From the NCBI GenBank assembly GCA_002197995.1, contig NGZR01000002.1, positions 1,984,001-2,048,000 on the forward strand: a DNA stretch of 64,000 nucleotides, written 5' to 3'. This stretch comes from Gaeumannomyces sp. JS-464. Its lineage: Eukaryota > Ascomycota > Sordariomycetes > Magnaporthales > Magnaporthaceae. A program made the position numbers and the translations under genes. Positions 22,895 through 34,159 of this stretch are shown one piece after another (the stretch's first letter is position 1; the number at the start of each line of letters is the position of its first letter). Under the pieces are notes generated by a model that was not told the DNA's origin, searched no databases, and saw nothing but the letters and a program-made list of their open reading frames with translations.

Positions 22895-23927
22895 TCATTT
22901 TAAATTGGATGGCAAGGAACCTGTGGCTGTGCACAGGGGAGGCTAGCGACAAGGACGTCAGAAATGGTAAACTGAGGCGGCAAGGGAGAAGAAACCTATT
23001 CATCCGATGTTCGAGTTTGCTATGTGTCTCCACAAACATCTGCAAAGACAGAACCTACATGGAGTGATTGTGACTGCCGTTACGTTTTTTAGAGACGGGA
23101 TGGCTGGAAATGATAGGAATCTTGCGCTAAAAAGGGGGCTATATATCGCAGGTACGGTAAGCGGAACTAGAGTTCATCGGTGATAGAAACATTTAACCCC
23201 CTCAGCCATAATAAAGACACGAACCGGACCAGCCGGAAGTTCGATAGTTATGTCCGTTGCTGCCATGACAATCAGTATTGGGGCCATGTCTTGTGCTTCC
23301 CAGGAATTCGTGAAAATAGGATGTTTAAAGCTCTAAATGGTCTGAAACTGGTTTGGTAGTAGTAGCAGGGTATTATGCGGGCTGCGCAGGGAATTTGAAA
23401 ACGCTGAGGGCAGACAATGATTGTCGTGAAAGTGAAGGAACTTGGGTTTAAATATCTAGCTCAGGTTCGTTTTACCGGACACGCATGGGCTAGTTACAGC
23501 CTGCTTTGCACCTACCAAGCAGGTGACTAAGTTTGCAGAGTTTGACACTCGCGAAATCATACCAATCCGAGATCACCGCCAAAACATATTGTGTCTAGAC
23601 TCTGGAATCATTCGCGCAAGCACCATGCACACAGGAAAAAAAGTCAGGAGGTGGTCGAGTGGGTGAGTGAAAGTGGAATCTAGGATGGGGAACAAAGGCG
23701 TACCAGCGTCAGTGGGCCCGGACAAGGGAGGGGACAAAGAAATGACAAGATCTGGAGGTCGGGCGAGGATTCGAGGGCGTGAGGCAATGTCTTGGCCCAG
23801 CCCCTGGTTCTCGGAGTGGAGGGGTTGCTCCACATGGGACTCGGGCGGTGAAAAATTGCACCATGGCATCAACCTCTTCCAATTAAGGTCCCCAGGTACC
23901 AGGTAGCCCAAAGCCGCTAGCAGAACA
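22895..23927. other. Spacer between the repeat island and the esterase gene
   Basis: Composition returns to normal here. Small frames on both strands show no recognisable protein. The part nearest 23927 is presumably the esterase promoter. Confidence 0.5.
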
Positions 23928-25599
23928 ATGTGTTTCGTGGCCAGCTTCGTGGCCGCTGCAGGGCTCCTGTCGGCATACTCATCCCACGTCGTTGCTTCCG
24001 CAAGCCCCTACCATCCTCGGAGTGTCGCGCCCAGCGTCGTCACTGCTCAGGGCACCATCACTGGGACTCGCGACGCGAACGGGAACTCGGTCTTTCTCGG
24101 CGTCCCCTTCGCTGCCACTACCGGCGGCGACAACAGATGGCGCGCCCCTCAGCCGGTGGTTCCGTCAGCGGAGCCCTTTAACGCGACCACCTACGGGCCG
24201 ACATGTCCGCAGGCCCCGTCGCCGGCGAGTGGGCAGTGGTCGCGGCAGGACGAGGATTGCTTGAACTTGAACATCTGGGCGCCGGAGCAGCAGGGACGGG
24301 AGAGACAACTCCCCGTGTTCGTGTACATGTACGGCGGCGCCATGGTCACGGGGTCGAACAGCAATCCGCAGATCCAGGGGACCAACTTTGCGAAGAAGGG
24401 CGTCGTCTATGTCAACTTCAACACACGCGAGAGCATCTTTGCCTCGCCCCATTCGTCGGAGCTGAGGGGCGCGAACCCAGATGAGTCGCAAAACTTTGGC
24501 ATTTTGGATGTGGATAAGGCACTTGAGTGGGTGCGGGAGAACATCGCTGGTATGTTTCGAAATAACGGAAAGAGTATCGCGCGGTGGGGCTAACGCAAGA
24601 ACAGCTTTTGGCGGCGACCCCGACCACATCGTCTTCGGCGGCCACTCGTCCGGCTCCGTCCAGGTCGACCACTACCTCTGGAACCACCCAGACACCTTCT
24701 TGAAGGGGGCGGTCCAAATGTCCGCCAACGCCATGTCTGGCCCTGCCTACGCCCCCGTCGACCAAGCCCTGGGCCTGATGGCCGCAGATCTCGGCTGCCC
24801 AACGGCGGCGTCGGGCGGCCAGATCGACTGCCTCCGCAAGCTGGACGCGGAAGCCTTCAAGACGGAGCGGTTCAACAGTTTCCTCAACACCGCCTTCACA
24901 CCCACAATCGACGACAAGACGCGCCACTCCGACTACGCGGCGCGATTCGCGGCCGGCGAGTACGCGTCGCACGTGCCGCTGCTGACCGGCACCTCGGACG
25001 GCGAGGGCACCATCTTCTCGCTGGTCTATGGCGCCGAGAACGGCAACTTCACGGCCTGGATCCGCTCCTTCAACGCCGACGTCGCCCACCTGGACCCCGC
25101 CGCCCTCGAGGCCGCGTACCCGGCCGGCGCCTTCGCGTCCGAGCCGCTCCGCAGCGGCGCCCAGTACGGCGACGCGCGCTTCTATTGCCCCGTCGACTAC
25201 TTGACCGACCTGAGGTCCCAGGCCCAGCCGACGTGGGCGTACCGCTTCTTTGGCAGGTACGACAACGTCGTCGGCCCGCCCGGCACGGCGCCGACGCACG
25301 GAACTGAGGTGCCCTTCTTCCACGGCGGCAACGAATGCTTCGGCGGTCTCCAGGGCGTCACGGCCCAGCAGCGGGCTCTGGCAGACGCCATCCACGGCAT
25401 GTTCGTCGCCTGGATCAAAGACCCAGCTGCTGGCCCGGGCTGGGACAGGGTGCAGCCCAAGTCGGGACCGCTTGCCAAGCTTGGCGTGCCCAGTGACGAG
25501 CTCGCGAGGGTTCCGGGCGAGACAGGGGAGTTCAATAAGAGGTGCCAGACGACTTACAACCCCAAGTTCTCGGCGTACCCGGTTGTCAAGCCCATCTGA
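23928..25599 (+). CDS. Secreted type-B carboxylesterase/lipase (cholinesterase family)
   Basis: Alpha/beta hydrolase that cleaves carboxylic esters outside the cell. Exons are 23928-24549 and 24605-25599. The 55-nt intron has GTATGT, a CTAAC branch and ACAG, and joins as ENIAAFGGDPDHI. A signal peptide spans residues about 1-25. Domain marks: FLGVPFA near the N-terminus, EDCLNLNIWAP (with the family disulfide Cys), the oxyanion segment YMYGGAM, the nucleophile elbow GGHSSGSV, the acid region TSDGEG and the probable His in APTHGTEVPFFHG. About 538 residues, the usual length. The oxyanion HGGG is reduced to YGGA, which is seen in some fungal members. The frame is clean throughout, unlike many neighbours. 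Confidence 0.9.
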
Positions 25600-25999
25600 G
25601 TGGCGAAGATGGGCCTACCAGGCATCGACTCCCGAGTCTGGAGCCTGACCTGGTATTGGGGACCGTGGAAAGACGAACTAGGCTTAGTATAGTATGTAGA
25701 AACCGGGGCTAGGTTCAATGAACGCCGCCCATAATGTACAGCAATCGGGCAATGTTAAGCCCTGCTGGCCGGAGCGCGACGACACGCGCGTCCAACCCTT
25801 CCTGTTATCTCGAGAGATAACAGGGTAAGTATGTGGTAATCTGGAAGGTCAAAGGGGCTTTTGGCCGCGATAATAATGAAAGCCAGCTGCTCAACATACC
25901 ATTTCCTATACCCAAAACTCCTCAAACTCCAAAACTGCGGATGTAAAGATGGGCACTAGCCCTCCTCAGAGCACGCCCCCAATCGATTCACACCAAGCC
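25600..25999. other. Convergent 3' spacer between esterase and ATPase relic
   Basis: This spacer presumably holds the terminators of two convergent genes. A perfect inverted pair TTATCTCGAGATAA lies near 25806-25819. No gene seen. Confidence 0.5.
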
Positions 26000-28006
26000 T
26001 CATACACCAATGGTGGCGCGGACGACATCGGGCCAGACATCGGTCAGAACTGTCATCAAGTAAAGACTGACGACGAGCAAAGCAGGACCGAATGTCAGGA
26101 TGGTGTCGACAGCGGACGAGCCCTGCCCGCCCAGGGAGCCGTTGAGGTTGGCAGCGAGCAAAAATGTCGCGCACAGGAACGCCTTCCGTCGCCCCACAAT
26201 GGAGGGCTTGAGCAGCGCCTCGACGACGGCGATGGTGAATGCGGCTGCCCAGCAAGAGTAGGCAGAGATCCACCACTTGGGCTCGAGGTCTTGGCCCTTC
26301 GTCCGCAGGACAGCGACTGTGACGGCCGAACTCCCTGCCACCGCGCCAACGCAGACGTTCAGGGCGAGCACGGTTTGCGCCCTCGTCCAGGCGGCGGCTG
26401 GGGGGATGACGAGAAGCAGAGCCACTGCGACCGTCAACGACAGTCGCCTCGGGTTCCGCGGTAGCATCTGGGCCATCCCCACGGCCGCATAGCACAAGTC
26501 GACAGTGTTAAAAAGCGCTGCCTGTCTCCAAGCCAGGACGTGGCCCACACCAGGGTCGCCATAATTGGCGCAACCCAGGCGATTTTTGTATGGTTGAACC
26601 CCTGGGCGATGCAACGCCCCCACGGTGTTCAGGTGGTGTGTGTGCTGGAGCCAATCGGACGTACCCCAAGAGACGTCAATCCCCAACTGGCCCAAACAAC
26701 CCGCAAGGGATGTTCGACTACCAGCGCGCAAGTCCCAGGAATAATACTGAGACTCGGGTGCGCGGCGCCTCTGTCGCCCACCTAAGGCATCGGTCCTGGC
26801 GCTCCGCATCCGTGCAGAAACCCAGGCGCCCCACGCGGACATGCAGGTAGCCCAATGCCCCGACCAGATGTTCATGAGGGAGTCGGTGCAGAGGTACGAC
26901 CACACCATTGACGCCGTCAGAACCCACTTGAGGTCCCCACTGGTGGCAGCCGAGGTATACAGCAGGGCCGCGGCCACGTTGACAAGAAGCTGCAGAAACC
27001 TCTGGGCAGCCGTGTTAGTCGCTTTGGCCCATTCCAGAGCCGCGATGATGGGGCTGAAGCTGTCGTCCATATGGATGATGTGCGCTGCTTCCTTGGCGAC
27101 TGCGGTGCCCGCCGTGCCCATCGAAAACCCCACGCCTGCCATGGCAAGTGCTGGCGGCGTGTCGTCCCCGCTGCCGGTGACGGTGACCGTTTCGCTGAGG
27201 CCTTTGAGCTTCTGCACGAGCAGGCGCTTGTCGTCGGGCGACGCGTGCGCGAGCACACGAAGGCGCGGGAGCACGGCTGTCATGTCGGCGTCGCTGAGGC
27301 GGCGGAAGACAGCCCCTTCCATAACAGCGCCGGTGGGTTCAAGTCCACAGTCTCTGGCGATCCCCCGCGCCGTGGGCAAGTGATCTCCATCGAGTGCCTT
27401 TCCGTGGCCTGTTGTGATCGTGAGTGGGTGGCAATATTCGACCAGCTGAGTCTGGCCGGCCAGAAAAATCTCGGCGCTCATCTTGTTGGGTATCCCCAGG
27501 GAAATCTGCTCAAGCGAGTCCTCCTCCTCGAAAACGCGCTTGCGGTCTATTGAGCCACCGCCTTGCGAGGAGCTGGTAGGTGCCGTCCGTTCGCGGCCGT
27601 CAGCCGCTGCGGCTTTCGCGACGATATTTTCGGTGGAGGTGCCCAAGCACGAAGGGCTTTGGACGGCGATATCATTGGTCTTGCGGTTGGTGCGGAGGCC
27701 CTTTTCAAGGCCCGTTAGGCCGCCGAGGGCGAGGGAGGCGCTGTGGCTCTTGGGCATGGGGAGCTTGGACAGCTGGTTGATCGAAAATGCGAAGGGGTTT
27801 TCCGGCACCAGCAACTTGTGCTCGGAGCCAAAATCCGGGGCATGGTCGAGGCCGATCTTGAAATCCTTGGCTTGATCATTTTGCGTCGATGGTTCGGAAG
27901 CCGGACGATCGGCAATCGCGGTTATGTTGTCAGGCGAATCTGCGCTGGACAGGAGATGATATCGACATAATTCTGGCCGATCGGCCTGACCTACATCCAA
28001 GGCCAT
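26000..28006 (-). pseudogene. Core-deleted PMCA-type Ca2+-ATPase relic with foreign membrane tail (open 668-codon frame)
   Basis: The first ~190 residues match the N-terminal cytosolic region of fungal PMCA-like Ca2+ pumps: LLVPENPFAFSINQLSKL, LGGLTGLEKGLRT and the DRKRVF motif. The frame then jumps to the late P-domain: GDHLPTARGIARDCGL, VFRRLSDAD and GVGFSMGTAGTAVAKEAA. Everything between is absent, including the first membrane helices, the phosphorylated DKTGT Asp and the ATP-binding domain. The Mg-binding TGDGTND motif reads TGSGDDTPP. From about residue 400 the similarity stops. A different tail follows, with several hydrophobic stretches (LSLTVAVALLLVIPPAAAW, TILTFGPALLVVSLYLMTVL). It cannot pump Ca2+. 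The long frame without stops is notable and could mean a recent deletion or a translated fusion. Confidence 0.6.
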
Positions 28007-29153
28007 GTCCGCTACACGTCGTCAGTTACCATTGCTATCGCGACGAAATCTACTCGATAGCCAACAAACTCGAGTATACATCCAACTATGGGGATTCCCT
28101 TACTCACGAACTCACACCCACTGGTGGGAAAACAGGGACTGCAACTTCTGCAAGGGGAGGTCGAATTTTGTGTGCTTTGGCGCGGATAGGCGAGTCGACG
28201 GCTGCGTGGTGCTTCGTCTTTAGCAGGCGGCACGCCACCTTCAAGGAAGCACGGATGATGCTCGCGACCTGTGTCCGAGGGGTATCGAGAAGAGGGAAGA
28301 CAAAATCGCATCCCACACAAGCCGGGCAACGGGCGGCGTCCTCAAGAGGCGGAGCAGTCGACCCGATTGGAGCTCACATGGGCAATTAACCCCTCAGCCC
28401 ATGTTCCAAGGAGGCCTCCATCCTCGCCCCGATTTCTGCACTTCCGCAAGCGCTTCAGGACTCCTCGTGCGCCCGATCTGGCTGCGAAAATTGAAAGGCC
28501 ATTTCTCCCGGGCAACCCTCCTTTCAAGACTACTAGTCACCACATCGCCATATCCTCGGAGAGGGCTGACGGACGCAGCGCCCACGAAACCAAACGACCC
28601 AGGGCTTCAACAATCGCGAGATCGCGTGAAGAAATGGGACTCAATGCGATGGGGCTGTCGCGCCCCCCGCAGCTCAAGCTTGCCAACTTTTCCAGCGAAG
28701 ACGCCGCCGCCATGGACGGTCGGGCGGCCGTGTTTCCACGACGGCAATGCGGGGGCTTCTCCTGGACGTATACGAGTGCATCTCAACCCTGGCCGTCCTA
28801 GCCCGCGTCCTGGAAGCCAGGGCCGACTACACTCCGACAATCCCACGGGAATGTCCACACTGGACGCAAGAGAGCGAGTCGAAGCTTTCTCTCCTCTTGT
28901 CAGAGGTGATGTCGAGGTACGACTAGGGGGGTTCCAGCTGATGCTCGGCCCGCTATTAACATGTTTCCGTTCCTAGTGTCGAATCGCTCGCTCCCGAATG
29001 TCATCAAACCGGTGGCCACGATCTACATCCCTCGATGCCGGCCGGGGACGAGGCCGATTGCGAGGGGAAGCACGGGGAAAGCGTTGACGTGCCGTGCCCG
29101 GAAAGAGAGCCGGATTCAGAGGCGTCGCGCTGCTGCTTGGGAGGTGCTGGGAC
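28007..29153. other. Spacer without a recognisable gene
   Basis: Several overlapping frames of 60-190 codons on both strands have no family resemblance and no consistent codon pattern. Some sequence may be promoter for the flanking divergent units. Confidence 0.4.
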
Positions 29154-29797
29154 ATGGCATACCGCGGACCAGTCGATTGGAGGCGCAACATGTCCATCCC
29201 CTGCCCGCCGGGGGTAGCACCGAGATACTCTCAGGATGTGAAGAACCCGGACGTGGAGAAATTCACGCCTCGGCATGATCCAGGCGGGGACACAGGAACC
29301 AGTCCGCTCCGGAAAGGGACATCTTGGGACTCGGGGCTTTGTCGTCCGGCGGCCGTCTCCGAACGCCCACTGAAGCGGCTTGGACTCGCCCTGATAGGGG
29401 TATCGATTGCTGGGGCAATCTTGATGACCCAATGGCGCCTGGAATGTCCTTACAAACAGCTGGATAACCTCCAATTCAACCTCGCGCGACATGTGAGTTG
29501 ATCGTTTGTCCCTTTAACAACTACAGAGTCTTGGTCACCTGACATTCTCGCTAGGAATTCCTCTCCCACCCCGGCGCTCTCGTTCTGGGTGTCTCGCTCC
29601 ACTTCGCCGCCCTCACACTCGTCTACCATCTGAATGGGGGCGACAGGCACCAAGACATTTTCCTCATACCCATTACGGGCGCCACTGCGACACTGGCGTC
29701 TCTCTTGGGTCTGGAGGCATCGACCATCCTGCTTCGGGCCACCCCTTGGGCTAGCATCTTTGCGCTGTGTGCAAGCACGTACGCGAAAGGGTGTTAG
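29154..29797 (+). CDS. Small two-exon membrane protein, unknown function
   Basis: Predicted 193-residue protein: exons 29154-29492 and 29555-29797. The 62-nt intron has GTGAGT, a CTGAC branch and CTAG, and both junctions are phase 0. A polar N-terminus (about 90 residues, Pro/Gly-rich) is followed by a transmembrane helix (LGLALIGVSIAGAILM). After the intron come two more hydrophobic stretches (LVLGVSLHFAALTLVYHL and ITGATATLASLLGL). I do not recognise the family. Support comes from the clean splice signals and from hydrophobic segments continuing in frame across the intron. The start is the first ATG after which the frame reads like protein (MAYRGPVDW). Confidence 0.5.
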
Positions 29798-30545
29798 AAT
29801 CTACCTCGTTGGTTTTTGAAATCGAATTTGGGAGGCGCTTCACCGTCGAGTCCGTCTACTGCTCTCCTTCCTTTTCTATTCTCTTCTCTGACGTCTGACG
29901 TCCATCTTTCCTGGACGCCTCGTCCCCAATGTCGTTCTAGACACGACCAACTCTCTTGGAGGGAAACTATAATGGAGAACCTGATACGCGCCTTTGTCTA
30001 TCTGGACGGGTACGGCATGCTCCAAGACGGCGTGCGTGCGCGCTTTGCACGTGCGTTGATTGATAGTTGTGGTATGGTGGCATGCGCGAAATATTGTGAC
30101 GTAATAAGCCAGTGCACCCAACCGTGCTGCATACCAGGCGATTGGACTGAACAAACGAAAAAAATGGGAGCGTTGTCATTGAGCCACGCGGAATCTGTTG
30201 GCAAAAGCTAGAATTGTGCAGCCATCGACGTCATTGATTCAATCCCAGCTGGAACCACTGCGCAGTGAAGCACCCTCGAGAGAATAAAACAGACAAGAGC
30301 TCGTTCGTCCAGCGGCTATTTTTACCTAAAATACATGTAGTGTGCAGTCCACCTAAGTTCAATCCTCCTTTTCGATATCTTGACGCGCACCAGATCCAAT
30401 TGACTGCCATCCTACAGGTCGTCCCGTTCCAGACAGTGCATTCCCACAAAGTTCAGCGCAGCGCGAACGCGAAGCAGATTCGGGGGCGGGCCGCTGCATG
30501 TTAGGGTAGCATCCACCACACACCACGCATAGCGCATAGCCCGCC
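29798..30545. other. Spacer upstream of the DUF3292 gene
   Basis: Small frames only. The part near 30545 presumably contains the DUF3292 gene promoter. Confidence 0.45.
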
Positions 30546-32937
30546 ATGTCGTCCGAGGATTCCCGGCAGAACGGCACAAACCCTGTGTCGGGAGACGAGG
30601 GTCCCGGCACCGGTCTCCTGGATCTCCTCCCCATCCCCGCCGACACCCAGCCGGTAACGGACCCAGAACGTACAGAGACTTCCAACTCGCTCCACCAAGA
30701 CGCCACCCTTTCTCACGCCCTGGCCACAGATGACCACCAGGACAAAGGCCTGCTCCAAAAGGACCACCGGCAGGTCGAGGTTGCCCACCTGGGATGGAAC
30801 GAGAAGAAACAGAACATTGGCGAGCCCTTAATGGGCGGCATGTCAAACGAGGAGTTGTGGGTGCTCGTTCGGCGCTTCAACAAGGTGAGAATGCTGAACA
30901 GGAACAGGAACAGGAACAGGAACAGCAACGAAAAGAGCCAAGAGCTAACCAAACCCGCACTCGCAGCAAATGTACTACGTCAAATCGGTGCCATACGCAG
31001 TCCCAGGAAACTTGGACCTGAACGTGGCCGACGAGGAAGAGTTTTCGCCCGACAAGCTCCGCGCCAATCTCGAGCGACTCTACGCTACCGTCATTGTTGG
31101 CGTGCTGGCAGCCGTCAAGCATGTCGCCCGCCTTCGTTCCTGGAGGGAAACTAGACGAACAACCTGCTTCTGTGTCGTGAGTACCCAACTAGCCATAAGA
31201 GTGGGCAACCGGGTTCTCTGCTGACGCTTCTCGCCGCACAGGCCTACTTTGTCGCATGGGCATTCGACTTCCTTGTCCCTCTGCTGACCACAACCGCCCT
31301 AGTACTGGTCGTCTACGAGCCATCCCGCGCCTTCCTCTTCCCTCCCGCCCCCATGGCCCTGGTCAGCAGCCGATCTGGTGGCGTGCAGAAGCCCAAGTCC
31401 GGGGTGCTGGGAAGTCATGACAGTGCCACCGGTGCCCCTGAGAACCACAAGGGCGAGGCAGTCGAGCAGGAGGCTAGCAACTTCGTCAACGGTATCGCGT
31501 CCGTGGCCCTCAGCAGCGCCGTGGGTAAGCACCCACAAGACGAGCCTGCGGCGGACGAAAGCAACCCCGTGGACGACGCCGGCCCAGACCCAACGGCCAT
31601 TGCCGTTGGTGCGGCAGACGCCAAGGAGAAGGCAGCCAGCGACAAGCCGCACGGGGCCAAAGACAAAACCAAGGTCCCGATGGAGACGGCGATGTGGACA
31701 AAGATGCGGCCCATCATGCATGGCATCGCCGACATCGCCGACACGTGGGAACGGTTTGCCAAGTAAGGCCCTCTCGCTATTTCCTTGTCTCACTTGCTTT
31801 AGCTACCCTGCCGTCGGACACGCTAACAGGCCGTCCAATACTGCAGCGCGCTATCACCGACGCCTCCCTTCCCCCAAGAGACCTACCGCCTCGAATCGCG
31901 ACCCTCGTCATCCCGCTCGTAGTAACCTCGCTCGTGGTATCGTCCTACGTGTTCGCCAAGGCCATCACGGCCGGCGTCGGCTTCGCCTTCTTCGGCGATC
32001 CCATCATCACGCGCGGCCTCACCTGGCTGAATCGCACGGTACCCAACTGGCAGCAGCTGGTCGAGCTGCGCAACACGGTGCTCAAGGGCGTGCCGACCAA
32101 CGCGCAGCTCACCATTACGCTGCTGCGCATCGGCGAGGCCAACCGCGCGCCGATCCCGCCGCCGCCGCGCGTATCGGAGGCGCCGCCGGACAAGCCGGCT
32201 AAGGTAACGGACTCGCAGCTGCGCGCCACGGGCGCCGAGCCGCCCCTCAACCACGGACGCCGAGCTCGACGCCGCCATGCGCCACGACCCGTCCACCAAG
32301 CACGAGACGGGCGGGGCCGACATCGACGCGGCCAAGGAGGCCAAGCACGGCAGGAAGGGCAGCCGCATCCTCGGCTTCTTCAAGGGCACGTCAAAGGGCG
32401 GCGTCAAGACGGCCATCGGGACCGACACAGTGCGCGCAAAGGTGCTGGGGTCGCGCCACGCCAAGGACAGGCTGGGCGTTCGTCCCGCACAAGAAGGGCG
32501 ACTCGGGCGTGACATCGGGCCCCATCGAGTTCAAGGCGCGCCACGGCGGCAAAAAGGGCCACGTCTACCTGGGCACCGCTGCGACGCCTGCCGTCGTGGC
32601 GTTTAGCACCGAGACGCACGATGACTTGGCCACGGAGGTAACAGGAGGCGGCGTCAAGGGACAGGAGCAGCCGCAGCAGCAGCATGGCGACAATAAGCGC
32701 ATGGTTCACGCCATGTGGAGCGTGGCTGTTGCTGACATTGTGGAACTCAAGAAGTTTGGCGGGTACGGGTGGAAGGCTAAGCTTCTTGTTGGGTGGTCGT
32801 TGGAGCGCAAGGTTGAGGACGGGCTCGAGATCAAGACCTCAGATGGCAAGAGCTACCGGATCACAGCGTGCCCGTTGAGGGATGAGCTGTTCAACCGCTT
32901 GATCGCCATGGGTGGGCAGAAGTGGGAGGCTTGGTAA
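30546..32937 (+). CDS. DUF3292 family membrane protein, three introns, several frame breaks
   Basis: Ascomycete protein of the DUF3292 family, function unknown. Exons are 30546-30884, 30967-31176, 31242-31762 and 31847-32937. Family marks: EELWVLVRRFNK joined to QMYYVKSVP, DEEEFSPDKLRANLERLY, then a membrane segment AYFVAWAFDFLVPLLTT. After intron 3 the join reads ERFANALSPTPP. Next come IATLVIPLVVTSLVVSSYVF, ELRNTLKGVPTNAQLTITLL-like sequence (here LRNTVLKGVPTNAQLTITLL) and the C-terminal ITACPLRDELFNRLIAMGGQ. The reading frame slips at about 31870 (CCCCC run), 32250 and 32482. Because the sequence on both sides of each slip is family-like, sequencing indels are the likeliest cause. Intron 1 holds a small AGGAAC repeat. 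Two or more membrane helices suggest an integral membrane protein. Confidence 0.75.
30895..30928 (+). repeat. AGGAAC hexanucleotide repeat within intron 1
   Basis: About five tandem AGGAAC units lie inside the first intron of the DUF3292 gene, upstream of its branch site (CTAACC). They do not affect the coding frame. Confidence 0.75.
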
Positions 32938-33719
32938 CTTATGCTCAAGCCTGTGGCGGAGTCACGGAGTTATGTTTGGGTTTTCCGTAGGGCCTGCGTG
33001 ACCCAGAAACTTGTACACGTTGTTCCTAAGAACTGCTGATGGTGACTCTTCCATCCGTTCGGCACCGTCAATAAATAACATTCATCCAAACCGCGAGTTT
33101 TGGAGATGCTTGTCTGCGCCAGTTCCGACACTTCGCTGACCCAGGTAGGGTAACTATTACTGCTCCTCTGTCTTCCGTTACATCCTTGACTTTGGGAAGC
33201 GTGACTTCATTTTTAAATATTGCCATGGATACCTCCTAGGTGGTAGCTACCTACCTACCTAGGTACCCATTTAGGCGCCTAGCTGCCTAGGTGGAGTCAT
33301 TCGCGTCAGTCAAAACTCCCAAACACCGATGACCGCTTGCTCTAGGAAGCGAATAGTGTCTGCCTTAAGCTAATCATACATTGCAACGTGCTCCGCCCCC
33401 TAACCACCGAAATGAGCTTTATTGACGTGATTGGGTTCAGATCGTTCATAGTTCCGCGCCCGCTTATATATCCTTCCCCCCTCCTTACCCGATGTATAAG
33501 ATGATAAGAGCCTATTCCTATGTGCCTGGAGCACAGTCATCACTTTACAAGACAAGCTAAAGCCGGACCCTGGCGGCGGCCTGCGGCTTGTTTTCTTCTG
33601 CAACGGCCCAGTGGTAAAAACCGGCATTATAAAAACTTTATTCATTATCCAGCGCGAAGCGGGTCTCGACTCCGCGACATTTAACGATATCGAAAATAGG
33701 GCATAAAATTACCACGATA
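32938..33719. other. Spacer with CCTAGGTA-type palindromic cluster
   Basis: No gene recognised. At about 33230-33293 there is a cluster of overlapping TACCTAGG/CCTAGGTA palindromes and ACCT repeats, a sequence style common between genes in Sordariomycetes. Confidence 0.5.
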
Positions 33720-34127
33720 ATGGTCTCCCTGGAAAAGTCTCTCAGCCACTTCGCCAAAATCCCTTCGCATGTCATGGGTCCGTCCGACAAACACTGCCTC
33801 AGACTACTTATGCAATTCTTGTCAGAACTATACCCGGGAGCGAAGGACGGCGGAGCCAGTTCATCAGAGGAAGAATTCGATGCTATAACAAAAACCATCG
33901 GACAGTGGGCGTGCGAGGTCATGCCAACCAAGTTACACCACGGCAAGAGCGAGGTTCCCAAAGATCTCGACTTGGAGTGGAGAGAGCGCCTTACCCAATG
34001 GGCGCTCGACAAAGGCACAAAGGCCCGACCGCCCAACTGGAAGCCAAGCAAGGACGACCGTCGGCCCTGGAGGGGTGTGAGGAAAGGGGTCCGGGAAGCT
34101 CAAACCCAAACCTTTAGCTTGGATTAA
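33720..34127 (+). CDS. Hypothetical 135-residue protein
   Basis: Open frame of 135 codons starting MVSLEKSLSHFAKIP and ending just before the F-box relic and transposon. It is charged and soluble, with an acidic patch (SSSEEEFDAITKTIGQWA) and a basic C-terminus, and no signal peptide or membrane segment. I do not recognise a family. Composition is gene-like, but the frame is short and its end abuts decayed DNA, so it may be a fragment. Confidence 0.3.
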   Translation: MVSLEKSLSHFAKIPSHVMGPSDKHCLRLLMQFLSELYPGAKDGGASSSEEEFDAITKTIGQWACEVMPTKLHHGKSEVPKDLDLEWRERLTQWALDKGTKARPPNWKPSKDDRRPWRGVRKGVREAQTQTFSLD

Positions 34128-34159
34128 TACTTTTTCCGTGGCCTATGGCCTAATTAATA

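Noticed and set aside
23573..23911. 112-codon minus-strand frame upstream of the esterase
   Set aside because: Lies in the presumed esterase promoter, with no motif or protein-like pattern.
24418..25395. 325-codon minus-strand frame opposite the esterase
   Set aside because: Shadow of a GC-rich gene; no family features, and the plus strand has clear esterase motifs.
26000..28006. Functional Ca2+-ATPase
   Set aside because: No phosphorylation Asp, no nucleotide-binding domain and an altered Mg-binding motif.
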